48,702 nucleotides of DNA from Cytophagales bacterium (GCA_020403045.1 JADBYK010000091.1:1-48702); one strand, 5' to 3'; counted from the first letter of the stretch, positions 14,842-23,606 are shown. Numbers and translations: made by a program. Notes: a model not told the origin generated them from the sequence alone.

Positions 14842-15225
14842 CTACTCTTGAACAGAAATCTTTTTGTGATAGCCGTTGGCGAGTTTGTTGAATGGCAGCG
14901 TCACACACAGAAACCCTTCTTCTACCGTAGCAGAGATATTGGCAACATCAATAAAATAAGGAATGGCTTTGTGATAGATCACTTTTGGTATTTCGATGTT
15001 TGTTCCGTTTGATAAGAATTCCTGCTTATAATAGATACTCAGGAAATTATTTATCACTTCCACCTGAAGTGTCGACTCTGCCACACCTGGCACCTTACAC
15101 TTTATCTCCCGATGGTCTTCGTGTTGTTCTAAATCAACAATAGGCTGGCTTACTCCACCACCTATCGTATTGGTTATATCAATAGAATGTAATAACTCGG
15201 TCGGAATCAGTCTACTCTTTTTCAT
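14842..15225 (-). CDS. Hsp20/alpha-crystallin-like small chaperone
   Basis: This 127-residue protein resembles a small heat-shock protein. The alpha-crystallin core is visible as IVDLEQHEDHREIKCKVPGV, LQVEVINNFLSIYYKQEF, and VANISATVEEGFLCVTLPF, in the usual strand order. The C-terminal anchor I-x-I/V is seen weakly as KKISVQ. The frame runs back to a TTG at 15255, but the ATG at 15225 (MKKSRLIPTE) is preferred. The sequence is more divergent than typical Hsp20. Confidence 0.72.
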   Translation of the reverse strand: MKKSRLIPTELLHSIDITNTIGGGVSQPIVDLEQHEDHREIKCKVPGVAESTLQVEVINNFLSIYYKQEFLSNGTNIEIPKVIYHKAIPYFIDVANISATVEEGFLCVTLPFNKLANGYHKKISVQE

Positions 15226-15476
15226 TTTCACTATTTTGTCTTGCTCTACCAACAATCAACATACCATCGAAAGTTCCAAGACAAAAGGACAGCAACTATG
15301 AAAACACTACACTAGACTGAGCCTATTCGTCCTAAATTTAATAAATACAAATACTCTTACATGAAATTTTGGCAGCCAGGTTGCAACAAGCGTGTTTTTT
15401 AAAGAAGCCAGTTTGCAACAACCCAACTTTTATTAAAAATAAATTTGCCGCGAAAAAATATACGCTACATTTGAAT

Positions 15477-16130
15477 GTGAGTGATTTAGAGACAACCGGG
15501 TTACAAGAAAAAAGCTATTTTAAAATCGCCTTTGGGCTTGCCGTTTTTACCATTCTTTACAATCTCACTGAAGGATTGATTGCCACTTGGTTTGGCTATC
15601 AAGACGAAACGTTAGCACTTTTTGGTTTTGGGGTCGATAGTTTTATTGAAATGATCTCCGGTCTTGGCATTGCCGTAATGGTCACCAGAATACAAAAAAA
15701 TGCAGCTAGTCAACGAAGCGAGTTTGAGAAAAAAGCATTGAGAATTACCGGTGCTTCTTTCTACTTATTGGTAGCAGGCCTCATTGTTTCATCGGCTCTG
15801 ACGCTTTACGTGAAAAAGATACCTATAACCACTTTCTGGGGAGTTGTCATTTCTATTGTTTCAATTTTAGTAATGCTATTCTTACTTCGTAGCAAACTTC
15901 GAATCGGCAAGCTTTTACACTCCGATGCAATTCTGGCGGACGCAAGCTGCACCAAGGTTTGTATTTACATGTCTTGTGTTTTACTGATATCAAGTGGGAT
16001 CTATGAACTGACAGGATTTGCCTATGCCGATGCAATAGGTACGCTGGGCCTGGCCTGGTTTTCTTTTCAAGAAGGTAAAGAGTGCTTTGAAAAAGCTACT
16101 TCCGAAAAATATTGTAGCTGCGAACACTAA
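15477..16130 (+). CDS. Cation-diffusion-facilitator-like membrane transporter
   Basis: The membrane part resembles the CDF/ZIP-neighbour cation transporters: helix 1 KIAFGLAVFTILYNLTEGLIATWFG, helix 2 LALFGFGVDSFIEMISGLGIAVMV, with Asp and Glu in the CDF-type FGxDSxxE motif, then four more helices to the end. The CDF cytoplasmic domain is missing, and the tail ends in a Cys/His-rich CSCEH. The frame is open from a TTG at 15369, but the GTG at 15477 is preferred because TAAATTTG (a -7 box) lies about 30 bases upstream. The ion is unknown. It overlaps the converging ABC permease gene by 4 bases. Confidence 0.7.
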   Translation: MSDLETTGLQEKSYFKIAFGLAVFTILYNLTEGLIATWFGYQDETLALFGFGVDSFIEMISGLGIAVMVTRIQKNAASQRSEFEKKALRITGASFYLLVAGLIVSSALTLYVKKIPITTFWGVVISIVSILVMLFLLRSKLRIGKLLHSDAILADASCTKVCIYMSCVLLISSGIYELTGFAYADAIGTLGLAWFSFQEGKECFEKATSEKYCSCEH

Positions 16131-16945
16131 ATGTCCGACTTCTTCAACTTTAAATAACTGAAGTAGTTGAAGAGAAAAGTCCAGCCAAGCGCAATAGCCA
16201 CGGCTGTAATGCTCACATAATCTTGTATCTCCTGAAACGCATAGCGTGCGAAAGGCAGCGGTACCAAATTAGTGATAGACTCCAATGGGAAAAACTGCTT
16301 CAACCATCCGATGCTTGGATTCAGGCTTTCTTGAAACAAATTGACTTTGATGATCGCTTCAATCATGTGTGATAGCATCAATAATACAATCGTAAGTCCT
16401 GAGCGCTGTACAAAAATTCCGAGCATCAATGCGTAAGACAAAAAAGCAAAGATTTCAATGAAGTAGGCAAGTAAAAACTCAGTGCCTACCAGCATGTCTG
16501 ACCAAATCAATTCAGGCGTATAAATCAAGCCGGTAACCATCACGATCAACAACAGCATGCCCACACTCATCACACTTAGCAAAAGGTTGGTCAACACTTT
16601 TGATAACACGAACTCGAAACGACTCATGCCGTCAATAATATTTTGCCGAAGCGTACGATATTGGTATTCGTTTGTGACAGAAATTACAACCATTATCGAC
16701 AACACCAGTTTGAATAATCCGCTGAACCAAATCAGGTTTTGCCAGATATCTGGAAAGTGATACAATGGGATGCGGTTTACATTCAGAGAAGAGCCAAAGT
16801 CTTCAAACTTGCTGGCGATCCATTTCAAGATCTCCATCCCGCTGGCGGTTGAAAACCCTAGGGTTATGAAATACAATCCGCAAATGATCCAGAACGTGCG
16901 GTAGCTAGTCATTTTCTTAAGGTCGATTTTCAGTAAGTGAAGCAT
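16127..16945 (-). CDS. ABC-2-type transporter permease
   Basis: This 272-residue inner-membrane protein has about six hydrophobic segments and a large extracytoplasmic loop after helix 1 (TASGMEILKWIASKFEDFG...). The segment NEYQYRTLRQNIIDGMSRFEFVLSK is typical of ABC-2 permeases, with the coupling helix beside it. It is encoded 36 bases after its ATPase gene. Substrate unknown. Confidence 0.85.
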   Translation of the reverse strand: MLHLLKIDLKKMTSYRTFWIICGLYFITLGFSTASGMEILKWIASKFEDFGSSLNVNRIPLYHFPDIWQNLIWFSGLFKLVLSIMVVISVTNEYQYRTLRQNIIDGMSRFEFVLSKVLTNLLLSVMSVGMLLLIVMVTGLIYTPELIWSDMLVGTEFLLAYFIEIFAFLSYALMLGIFVQRSGLTIVLLMLSHMIEAIIKVNLFQESLNPSIGWLKQFFPLESITNLVPLPFARYAFQEIQDYVSITAVAIALGWTFLFNYFSYLKLKKSDI

Positions 16946-16981
16946 GGTAAAATTTTAGATGTACGAATTAAGATTTACGAA

Positions 16982-17899
16982 CTAATGTGCCTCGGCCAGT
17001 ATTTCTAAAAACTGCCTCTCCAACGTTTTCTTCTTAGTGACCAAGTGAGAAGAAATAATCCCCTTTTCAAACAAAAACTTATTCAAATCCTGGCTATGAA
17101 AACCGTCTTTCATCATTACTTGAAAAATGCCATTCTCTTTTTTTATAGTTGCACTGCCAACAAATTGCTGTAACAATACAGAGAGATCATCCTGGTAGGC
17201 CTGCCCGTTCGCTAGGTGAGCCATTACCTCTACCGTCTCTTCGCCCTTGCCCACTTCATCTACAGGCCCGCTGTGCATGAGCTTGCCTCTACGCAATACG
17301 GCAAAGTGAGTACATACTTTTTGAACTTCATCTAGTAAGTGGCTTGCCAAAATAATGGTTTTGCCATCGGCTGCAATTCTCTTCACGATTTCCCGTATCT
17401 CTGCAATCCCCATGGGGTCGAGGCCGTTTGTTGGCTCATCCAAAATCAAAATAATAGGATCGCTTACCAAGGCAGAAGCAATTGCCAACCGTTGCTTCAT
17501 CCCCAGTGAATAGGTTCTGTATTTATCATCCTTTCGTGCGCTTAACTCAACAATATCCAACACCTTTGCTATGTTCGCAGGATTAGCGCCCTTGATCATC
17601 GCATTCAACTCGAGGTTCTTTTGTCCGCTCAGGTAGGGATAAAAAATAGGATGCTCAAGCACGGCTCCAATTTTTTTGCGCGTGAAGTGGGTGGACGGCT
17701 CTCCAAACCAAGAGAAACTACCGGATGAAGGATTCGTTACCCCCATCAACATACCCAGTGTGGTTGTTTTGCCACTTCCATTTGGGCCGAGCATACCAAA
17801 CACCTGACCTCTTTTTACTTCCAGGTCAAGTTGGTTGACCGCGCAAAGCTTTCCAAAATTTTTGGTCAGCTTATTTATCTGCAATACTGTTTCTGCCAT
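16982..17899 (-). CDS. ABC transporter ATP-binding protein (exporter type)
   Basis: This 305-residue ATPase powers the neighbouring permease. Walker A GPNGSGKT (38-45), signature YSLGMKQRLAIA, Walker B ILILDEPTNGLDP and the H-loop ASHLLDE are all intact. The C-terminal extension is of the CcmA/DrrA/NatA kind used by ABC-2 exporters. No regulator or cargo gene is adjacent to hint at the substrate. Confidence 0.93.
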   Translation of the reverse strand: MAETVLQINKLTKNFGKLCAVNQLDLEVKRGQVFGMLGPNGSGKTTTLGMLMGVTNPSSGSFSWFGEPSTHFTRKKIGAVLEHPIFYPYLSGQKNLELNAMIKGANPANIAKVLDIVELSARKDDKYRTYSLGMKQRLAIASALVSDPIILILDEPTNGLDPMGIAEIREIVKRIAADGKTIILASHLLDEVQKVCTHFAVLRRGKLMHSGPVDEVGKGEETVEVMAHLANGQAYQDDLSVLLQQFVGSATIKKENGIFQVMMKDGFHSQDLNKFLFEKGIISSHLVTKKKTLERQFLEILAEAH

Positions 17900-17972
17900 T
17901 TAGGTTTTTTGTAGAAGTGAGTTTTAGCTTCGTCTATACAAAATAGTGGGTTCGTTAGACAGGCAACAGCGG

Positions 17973-18503
17973 CTAGTCCAACACATGGTCTTTCTTCTTT
18001 TTCTTTGCATCTCCACTGGCAAAGTCTTTTATTTTCTTACCAATATCTGTGCTTCCGTCAATTGTATTGAATAGGGCGCTCACTCTATTGATCGCCACTT
18101 TACCGAGCACATCCAATACATAAAGGCTTGCAGAATCACTCGCTAAAATGACCGTGCCCTTCACGTTGCCATTTACCTCTCTCACAAACACATCAAAATT
18201 TCTTCCTTCCATTCTGCCCGACATCACTTCTTCATAGGATTCTCCCCGATAACTCTTTTTCAAGGCCGCATAACCTGCTTCTTGAAATTTCTCTTTGGTC
18301 TTATTAATCATCACAAAACGCATCTTTTCAATATCCTTGATTAACTCATCAAAATCTTTGTCATCTTTTTGGTTAAGCATTTTTAACGTATTCTTATAAA
18401 AATATAAGGACATGCCCTCGTATTTTTTGTCGAGCTCAACGGTTGTCTTTGTTTGAGCCAACAGTTGGCCCGAAACAAACAGAAGAAAAAAAAGAGTTTT
18501 CAT
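17973..18503 (-). CDS. DUF4252-domain secreted protein (second copy)
   Basis: This 176-residue protein has a signal peptide (MKTLFFLLFVSGQLLAQ). The body resembles DUF4252: KNTLKMLNQKDDKDFDELIKDIEKMRFVMI, GMSLYFY, and ASDSASLYVLDVLGKV. The tail is lysine-rich (DAKKKKKDHV). It lies downstream of a terminator behind its paralogue. Function unknown. The domain often sits next to ECF sigma/anti-sigma genes in Bacteroidota. Confidence 0.8.
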   Translation of the reverse strand: MKTLFFLLFVSGQLLAQTKTTVELDKKYEGMSLYFYKNTLKMLNQKDDKDFDELIKDIEKMRFVMINKTKEKFQEAGYAALKKSYRGESYEEVMSGRMEGRNFDVFVREVNGNVKGTVILASDSASLYVLDVLGKVAINRVSALFNTIDGSTDIGKKIKDFASGDAKKKKKDHVLD

Positions 18504-18605
18504 TTTTATAGTTGGATAAATGTTGTAACGGGATCTAACAAATCAATAGTCAGCTGACAACCATAACGTGCATTCCCAAAAGAAGATGCAATTTGAACAA
18601 AAAAA

Positions 18606-18645
18606 ATCACCCCTACTATTTTCCTAACGCAACAGCAGGGGTGAT
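18606..18645 (-). terminator. Rho-independent terminator after the first DUF4252 gene
   Basis: On the minus strand, ATCACCCCT pairs with AGGGGTGAT, followed by a run of T. It closes the sigma/anti-sigma/DUF4252 operon and separates it from the second DUF4252 gene. Confidence 0.85.
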
Positions 18646-18661
18646 CTTTTGAAAAGGATAG

Positions 18662-19204
18662 TTAGTCCTTCTTTTTATCTTTCACTTTATCCTTCATCTT
18701 GTCCAAATTTTGAAGGCCATCAATGTTCACCGATTTTCCTATTTTGCCCATCTCCTTCAGGTCAATTTCTCCAAAGAGAGACATTACCAAAAATTCTTCG
18801 TTGCCTCCTAAGACCATTACCAATTCACTGATTTTTCCGCCCGATTCTTTGGTAAAGAACTTCATGTCTTTGTCCTTATCGCGCACGATCATCAATTCTT
18901 CAAATTGACCTGCCGGCACCATCGACAGCGCTTCTTTGTAAAGTTCACGAGAATTACGCGCATCATCTTTTTTCAAAATCTTTAATCCTTTGATTTTGCT
19001 GATGGCGCTAATCATTGCTTTCTCATCCTCTGTGTTTCCATCAATATTCGCCATCATACTGAACATCTTTCCGCTGATGCTCACTTTGCTAAAGCTCTCG
19101 TCTCCATCATACTTATTGAAGAACTTCGCAATTACATCGTTTTGCGCTTGCGCAGCCACCGACAACAACACCATCATCACCACTCCCACCATTACCTTTT
19201 TCAT
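18662..19204 (-). CDS. DUF4252-domain secreted protein (first copy)
   Basis: This 180-residue protein has a signal peptide (MKKVMVGVVMMVLLSVAAQA). DUF4252 features: FNKYDGDESFSKVSISGKMFSMM, ISKIKGLKIL, and GGKISELVMVLGGNEEFLVMSLFGEIDL. The end is Asp/Lys-rich (DKMKDKVKDKKKD). It lies 27 bases after the anti-sigma-like gene, so it is likely co-regulated with the sigma factor. Biochemical function is not known. Confidence 0.83.
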   Translation of the reverse strand: MKKVMVGVVMMVLLSVAAQAQNDVIAKFFNKYDGDESFSKVSISGKMFSMMANIDGNTEDEKAMISAISKIKGLKILKKDDARNSRELYKEALSMVPAGQFEELMIVRDKDKDMKFFTKESGGKISELVMVLGGNEEFLVMSLFGEIDLKEMGKIGKSVNIDGLQNLDKMKDKVKDKKKD

Positions 19205-19231
19205 AACATTTTATATTTTAGTTTTTACTTT

Positions 19232-19753
19232 TTAAATGTTCACTTTTTTTTGATCTGCCTGCTTGCCTTGTATCTTCTGTTCCGCTTCATTAAACATCTC
19301 AATCTTTGCTGCTTCTTTGTGTGCCTTGTTGAAACTATTAGAAATCATCATCAACGCTTTCTTCGTTTCCTCCAACGCCATTCGCGGATCGCTGAAGGTG
19401 TCCTCGGTTTCAGCCGGATACGCCTTCCGCACTTCCTCCCGGATAAAAAACCCAGCAGCGGCCACTACTGCGATACCAGCCGCAATGCGAGCGTAGTTGA
19501 AGTACATTTTAACCGATCTACCAGCCGGCCGATGTTCCTTGATTTTTTGCTTCACCTCTTCATCAAAACCGCTTGCCTCTATTTTTGATCTGCGTTGCAG
19601 TTCAAAATATCTGAAGAGTTCAGCCGTCTCATTCATTTCTGTTGGCACGCTGCCACGAAAAAAAGAATGCAATTTTTGTTCTTCCTCCAGCGATGTCTCG
19701 CAGTTCCAATACTTCTCCAGTAATTCTTTTACCCCATTAGAGTCCATACGCAT
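19232..19753 (-). CDS. Putative anti-sigma factor (single-pass membrane protein)
   Basis: This 173-residue protein has an N-terminal helical region (LLEKYWNCETSLEEEQKLHSFF) common in Bacteroidota anti-sigma factors, one membrane helix at about 85-102 (ARIAAGIAVVAAAGFFI) and a periplasmic tail. It overlaps the sigma gene by 17 bases, which suggests coupled translation. The overlap and topology, rather than a recognised zinc-binding anti-sigma domain, support the call. The start may be the ATG at 19753 or that at 19747. Confidence 0.7.
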   Translation of the reverse strand: MRMDSNGVKELLEKYWNCETSLEEEQKLHSFFRGSVPTEMNETAELFRYFELQRRSKIEASGFDEEVKQKIKEHRPAGRSVKMYFNYARIAAGIAVVAAAGFFIREEVRKAYPAETEDTFSDPRMALEETKKALMMISNSFNKAHKEAAKIEMFNEAEQKIQGKQADQKKVNI

Positions 19754-20249
19754 TCAATTTTAATAGCCGCTCCCGCACAAAGTTTCTCGCTCTAAACAAA
19801 TTTACTTTCACCTGGCTCATGTCCAGTTCCAGAATTTCACAAATCTCGTTGTAACTGTACCCTTCTATGTCACGAAGGTGCATTACCTGCCGTTGTTTTT
19901 CGGGCAGTGCTTCAATCAATTCATTTACCCGTTGCATGCTTTCATGTATTTCTGTTTTTTCGTACGGTGTCATACTTTCCTGACGAACTTCAAAGCCTTC
20001 TTGCATCGAATCGGTCGTTCTGCGTTCTTTTGAGCGAAGGCGATCGAGCGACAGATTTTTGGTGATGCGCATACACCAAGCCTCCATGTTGTCAATCGCG
20101 CCCATCTGTTCGCGTCCGTTCCACACCTTTATCATCACCTCTTGCACCACATCCTTAGCCTCCTCGCTGCTGCCCAAAAGCCTGAACGCAAACCGAAAAA
20201 GCTTGTTTTTCGTAGGCAGCACCTGGGTTTCAAAGACTTCGATATTCAT
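19737..20249 (-). CDS. ECF-type RNA polymerase sigma factor
   Basis: This 170-residue sigma-70 family protein has sigma-2 (LGSSEEAKDVVQEVMIKVWN, and the DNA-melting WCMRITKNLSLDRLRS) and sigma-4 (LPEKQRQVMHLRDIEGYSYNEICEILELDMSQVKVNLFRARNFVRERL). The regions are linked by a short spacer as in group 4 sigmas. It heads the operon with anti-sigma and DUF4252 genes. The signal it responds to is unknown. Confidence 0.93.
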   Translation of the reverse strand: MNIEVFETQVLPTKNKLFRFAFRLLGSSEEAKDVVQEVMIKVWNGREQMGAIDNMEAWCMRITKNLSLDRLRSKERRTTDSMQEGFEVRQESMTPYEKTEIHESMQRVNELIEALPEKQRQVMHLRDIEGYSYNEICEILELDMSQVKVNLFRARNFVRERLLKLNAYGL

Positions 20250-20340
20250 CGTTTCAAAAGCTAGACGGCAAGGGTTTACAGATGTTACAAGCTAATTCTA
20301 TTTATTTTTCTCGACCTTCGAAGCCTAAGCGAAAAGGGTT

Positions 20341-20443
20341 TGGCGGCCTGGCGGGCTATCCACTTCAAGTCCTCCCCCGATGCGCGCGATCCTACACGCA
20401 TGCAATCGGGGTGTGGGCTTTCCGTTTCTATCCCTGCCGCGGA
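20341..20443. repeat. Candidate dispersed G+C-rich repeat
   Basis: This gap holds no gene. The stretch is clearly richer in G and C than its surroundings, with arms CCCCGAT (20374-20380) and ATCGGGG (20404-20410) forming a hairpin, followed by GTGGGCTTTCC and CTATCCCTGCCGC. I recall similar palindromic dispersed elements between genes in Bacteroidota genomes, but only one copy lies in this window. Confidence 0.4.
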
Positions 20444-20517
20444 GCGAAAGTTACCAAGAATCAATGAAGTTGACTTCTCTAGAAGCTAAATACTACCTTT
20501 AAACACATCAATCCGCT

Positions 20518-20742
20518 ATGGACCAAGCCGAAAAAATCATCATTTACGCTGCGTTTGACAACGCCATCGAAGCTAACATTGCGAAGACCAAATTAGACGC
20601 CTATGGTATCCCCTGCTTTCTGACCGAGGAAAACTTTACCGGACTCTATCCCTTACGCAACGATATCTTTCCTGGAGTTCGGCTCCATATTTTTGAAAGG
20701 GATTTTGATCAGGCAAAAGAAGTTCTTGAAGACATAGAATAG
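20518..20742 (+). CDS. DUF2007-family small protein
   Basis: This 74-residue soluble protein follows the DUF2007 pattern, an ACT-like beta-alpha-beta fold: KIIIYAAFDNAIEANIAKTKLDAYGIPCFL, PGVRLHIFERDFDQAKEVLED. Annotated in databases as a putative signal-transducing protein, but without known function. Confidence 0.8.
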   Translation: MDQAEKIIIYAAFDNAIEANIAKTKLDAYGIPCFLTEENFTGLYPLRNDIFPGVRLHIFERDFDQAKEVLEDIE

Positions 20743-20834
20743 ATAGCCCTACATTTTCAATACCGTAAACTCCACCCTGCGATTGCTTGCTCGCCCTTCG
20801 CATAAAGAATAAATGCAAAAACAATAAATTGATA

Positions 20835-21275
20835 CTAGTAAGTGATGCCAAAAAACCCGCGTTTGCTTTGGAGAATCATTAATAGTATTATGACTAACGC
20901 AATGCCGTTAAAAATGAACATTCTTTTATGCTTGGAAATGGAATCTGTCATCTTCTTTGACGTGATACGCGCGATAGTAATAAGAACCACTGCAATCAGC
21001 ATTCCCGTGTTGTGCTCTACCAGCCAATAGCGAAGTGTAGGATCTTTCATCGAGGCTCCGCTAAAAATCACAATAGGGCTTACAAAAAAAAGAATAATGC
21101 CCAATAGCAACTGCGTGTGTGTGAGCATGAATAGGCCTAGTCCTAGCTGGTCGTCCAACTTAACATAACCTGTCTTATTCAACCACCCAGCCAACGACCG
21201 AACGATTATCCATACAAGGCTGATTAATATAAAATAGCGAAGAATTGAATGGGTGGCCAGTAGTAACGAATGCAT
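20835..21275 (-). CDS. Four-helix membrane protein with conserved histidines (cytochrome b-like)
   Basis: The product has 146 residues, starting MHSLLLATHSILRYF (21275). The frame is open further upstream, but that part overlaps the promoter region. There are four membrane helices with histidines at 9, 53, 88 and 116. The pattern resembles the small cytochrome b-like proteins of Bacteroidota, where such histidines could bind haem, but this is inference. It is divergent from the ion-channel gene with about 118 bases between starts. Confidence 0.62.
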   Translation of the reverse strand: MHSLLLATHSILRYFILISLVWIIVRSLAGWLNKTGYVKLDDQLGLGLFMLTHTQLLLGIILFFVSPIVIFSGASMKDPTLRYWLVEHNTGMLIAVVLITIARITSKKMTDSISKHKRMFIFNGIALVIILLMILQSKRGFFGITY

Positions 21276-21393
21276 AAGCGATAGTTTAGTTTTCAAATGG
21301 AAAATTAGCTCAAGAAAAGGATATTTCCGCAAGCGGCCATTAATTGTTTGTTTCGAGCCGTTGTCGCTATCTTGCCAGTCAATTCATAGAAGT

Positions 21394-22344
21394 ATGAAAT
21401 TCAAAACCGTTTGGCTCCTTTTCTTACTAGCGCTTCCAGGTGGAAAGGCACTGGCGCAACCCGATACGGTAACTGTAGGAGCCTATGTTCTTAGCGTACA
21501 CGATATCAATTTTCACGATAAGGAATACACCGCCCGATTTTGGCTTTGGTTTTTGTATGGAAATCCAAAGTATGATTTTCTTACCCAACTGGACATCCCT
21601 GCCGCTAAAAGCTACGAACTGTCTACCCCAATAGTGGACAGTCTAAACGGGCAAAAGTGGATCATGATGAAGATGAAAGCCACAATGAAAGAAAAGTGGA
21701 ACGTACAAGATTTCCCTTTTGATGAGCAGCATTTGAGCATGCAAATTGAAAACTCTCAATATGACAGCAGTAGTATGATTTTCAAAGCGGACAAAAAAGG
21801 TAGCCGTTTCAGTCCCACCGAAGCAATTGATGGATGGAACATTCGTGATTTTAAAGTTTCTGTTGGAACGAATCACTATGAAACAGGCTTTGGAGATGCC
21901 CGCCCAGGGCGCAATCCGCAGACGTTTTCTTCGTTCACCATCGAAATGAATTTGCAGCGCGATGCTGTTGGTCTTTTTATGAAAATATTTCTCGGTATGT
22001 ACATCGCTTTTTTAATTGCGATGATCAGTTTTGCGCCTAAGCCGTGGGAGCACGAGCCTCGCTTTGGCTTGCCCGTGGGTGGTCTATTTGCTGCTGTCGG
22101 TAATAAATATATTATCGATTCCTTGCTACCGGAATCTTCCACGTTTACGCTAGTCGACACATTGCACACACTCACCTTCTTTGCCATCTTTAGTATTCTG
22201 CTGGTCTCCGCTATTTGTTTGCGGCTGTACGATGGTGGCAAAAAAGAGCAGTGCGTACAAGTAAACAAGATCGGATCACGGGCAATTCTTGTGGTCTATG
22301 GCTTGACTAACCTGATTTTTGTAGGATCTGCAGCATTCAATTAA
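21394..22344 (+). CDS. Bacterial pentameric ligand-gated ion channel homologue
   Basis: This 316-residue protein is related to the prokaryotic Cys-loop receptor superfamily (GLIC/ELIC). It has a signal peptide (1-21), a beta-rich extracellular domain with the diagnostic loop WNVQDFPFDEQHL (102-114), in which the eukaryotic loop cysteines are absent, and four membrane helices. Helix 1 is near 194-213. Pore helix 2 is near 223-243, followed by the classical M2-M3 linker LLPESSTFTLVDTL (244-257). Helices 3 and 4 are near 258-276 and 296-314. The open frame extends upstream, but MKFKTVWLLF gives a proper signal peptide. The ligand is unknown. It is followed by cinA after 13 bases. Confidence 0.85.
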   Translation: MKFKTVWLLFLLALPGGKALAQPDTVTVGAYVLSVHDINFHDKEYTARFWLWFLYGNPKYDFLTQLDIPAAKSYELSTPIVDSLNGQKWIMMKMKATMKEKWNVQDFPFDEQHLSMQIENSQYDSSSMIFKADKKGSRFSPTEAIDGWNIRDFKVSVGTNHYETGFGDARPGRNPQTFSSFTIEMNLQRDAVGLFMKIFLGMYIAFLIAMISFAPKPWEHEPRFGLPVGGLFAAVGNKYIIDSLLPESSTFTLVDTLHTLTFFAIFSILLVSAICLRLYDGGKKEQCVQVNKIGSRAILVVYGLTNLIFVGSAAFN

Positions 22345-22357
22345 TCTAATACCCCAA

Positions 22358-23605
22358 ATGAAAAAAATTCTGGCAGAGCTGTTGACCATTGGTGATGAAA
22401 TTCTCTACGGCCAAATTGTGGATACCAACTCGCAGTGGATGAGTGTGGAGCTGGATAAAGTGGGTATTAAAGTGATTCGTAAAACTACTGTTGGCGATCA
22501 GGAAGATGAAATCCTCACCGCTTTTGCAGAAGCTGAAAAACGCGCTGATATTATCTTAATTACCGGGGGGCTTGGCCCGACCAGCGATGATTTGACAAAA
22601 CCGCTACTGGCCAAATATTTTGATTGTAAATTGGAAATCCATGAAGAAGCGTTGCAGGAAATTACAGCATTCTTCAAAAGTCGCGGCAGAGAAATGATAG
22701 AACCCAATCGGCAACAAGCCGCACTTCCTGTCTGTTGTACAAAAATAACAAACCCCATTGGCACCGCACCGGGAATGTGGTTCGAAAAAAATGGTAAGGT
22801 TTTTATGTCAATGCCAGGAGTGCCGCACGAGATGAAAAAGATGATGACCGAGCGAGTCATTCCTAAGTTGAAAGAAAAATTTCAAACGCCAAACATATAT
22901 CACAGGGTCATTCGCACGATAGGGATCGGAGAGTCGTTCCTGGCGGAAAAAATTGCAACGTGGGAAAATAGCTTGCCCGAACATATAAAACTCGCCTACC
23001 TACCGAGTTTGGGCGAGGTAAAGCTTCGCTTAACTGGATTTAGCAATTCTTCGTCACAACTCGAAAGCGAAATCGATGTGTTAGTAGAAAAGTTGAAGGT
23101 CATTGCTGGCGACTATATTTATGGCTACGGTGACGAGTCAATTGAAGTGGCGATTGGCAAAATGCTGCGCGAGCGCAAACTGACGCTTTCGATGGCCGAA
23201 AGCTGTACAGGAGGATACCTCACACACTTAATCACGAGCGTGCCAGGCTGTTCCGATTATTTTTTAGGCAGCATGATACCCTATGCCTACGAAATAAAAA
23301 TGCGACAACTGGGTGTAAAACCGGAAGTACTGGAAAAATATGGGGCTGTGAGCGAGCCCACGATTATTGAAATGGCCAATATTGTCCGAGCGAAATTTAA
23401 CACGGACATAGGTGTTGCAACTAGCGGCATCGCAGGTCCTGGAGGCGCTACGCCTGAAAAACCAGTTGGCATGGTGTGGATTGCCTACTCCGATAAACAT
23501 CAAACGGTGACGAAAAAACTTCAAATCTCTAACGATCGAGCGATCAATATTAAAATGGCAAGTATGGCCGTGATTAATTTAATACGGATGAGTTTGCCAA
23601 AGTAA
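22358..23605 (+). CDS. cinA: CinA-family nicotinamide-nucleotide amidase
   Basis: This 415-residue two-domain protein has an N-terminal MoaB/MogA-like domain with GGLGPTSDD (70-78), linked to ADP-ribose pyrophosphatase activity, and a C-terminal NMN deamidase domain with AESCTGG (280-286) and TSGIAGPGG. Together they recycle pyridine-nucleotide by-products. Full normal length. It lies 13 bases after the channel gene and 1 base before the next gene, so the three probably form an operon. Confidence 0.94.
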   Translation: MKKILAELLTIGDEILYGQIVDTNSQWMSVELDKVGIKVIRKTTVGDQEDEILTAFAEAEKRADIILITGGLGPTSDDLTKPLLAKYFDCKLEIHEEALQEITAFFKSRGREMIEPNRQQAALPVCCTKITNPIGTAPGMWFEKNGKVFMSMPGVPHEMKKMMTERVIPKLKEKFQTPNIYHRVIRTIGIGESFLAEKIATWENSLPEHIKLAYLPSLGEVKLRLTGFSNSSSQLESEIDVLVEKLKVIAGDYIYGYGDESIEVAIGKMLRERKLTLSMAESCTGGYLTHLITSVPGCSDYFLGSMIPYAYEIKMRQLGVKPEVLEKYGAVSEPTIIEMANIVRAKFNTDIGVATSGIAGPGGATPEKPVGMVWIAYSDKHQTVTKKLQISNDRAINIKMASMAVINLIRMSLPK

Positions 23606-23606
23606 T

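Noticed and set aside
20282-20467. 61-residue plus-strand ORF upstream of the DUF2007 gene
   Set aside because: It lies in the G+C-rich palindromic repeat and shows no protein-like pattern.
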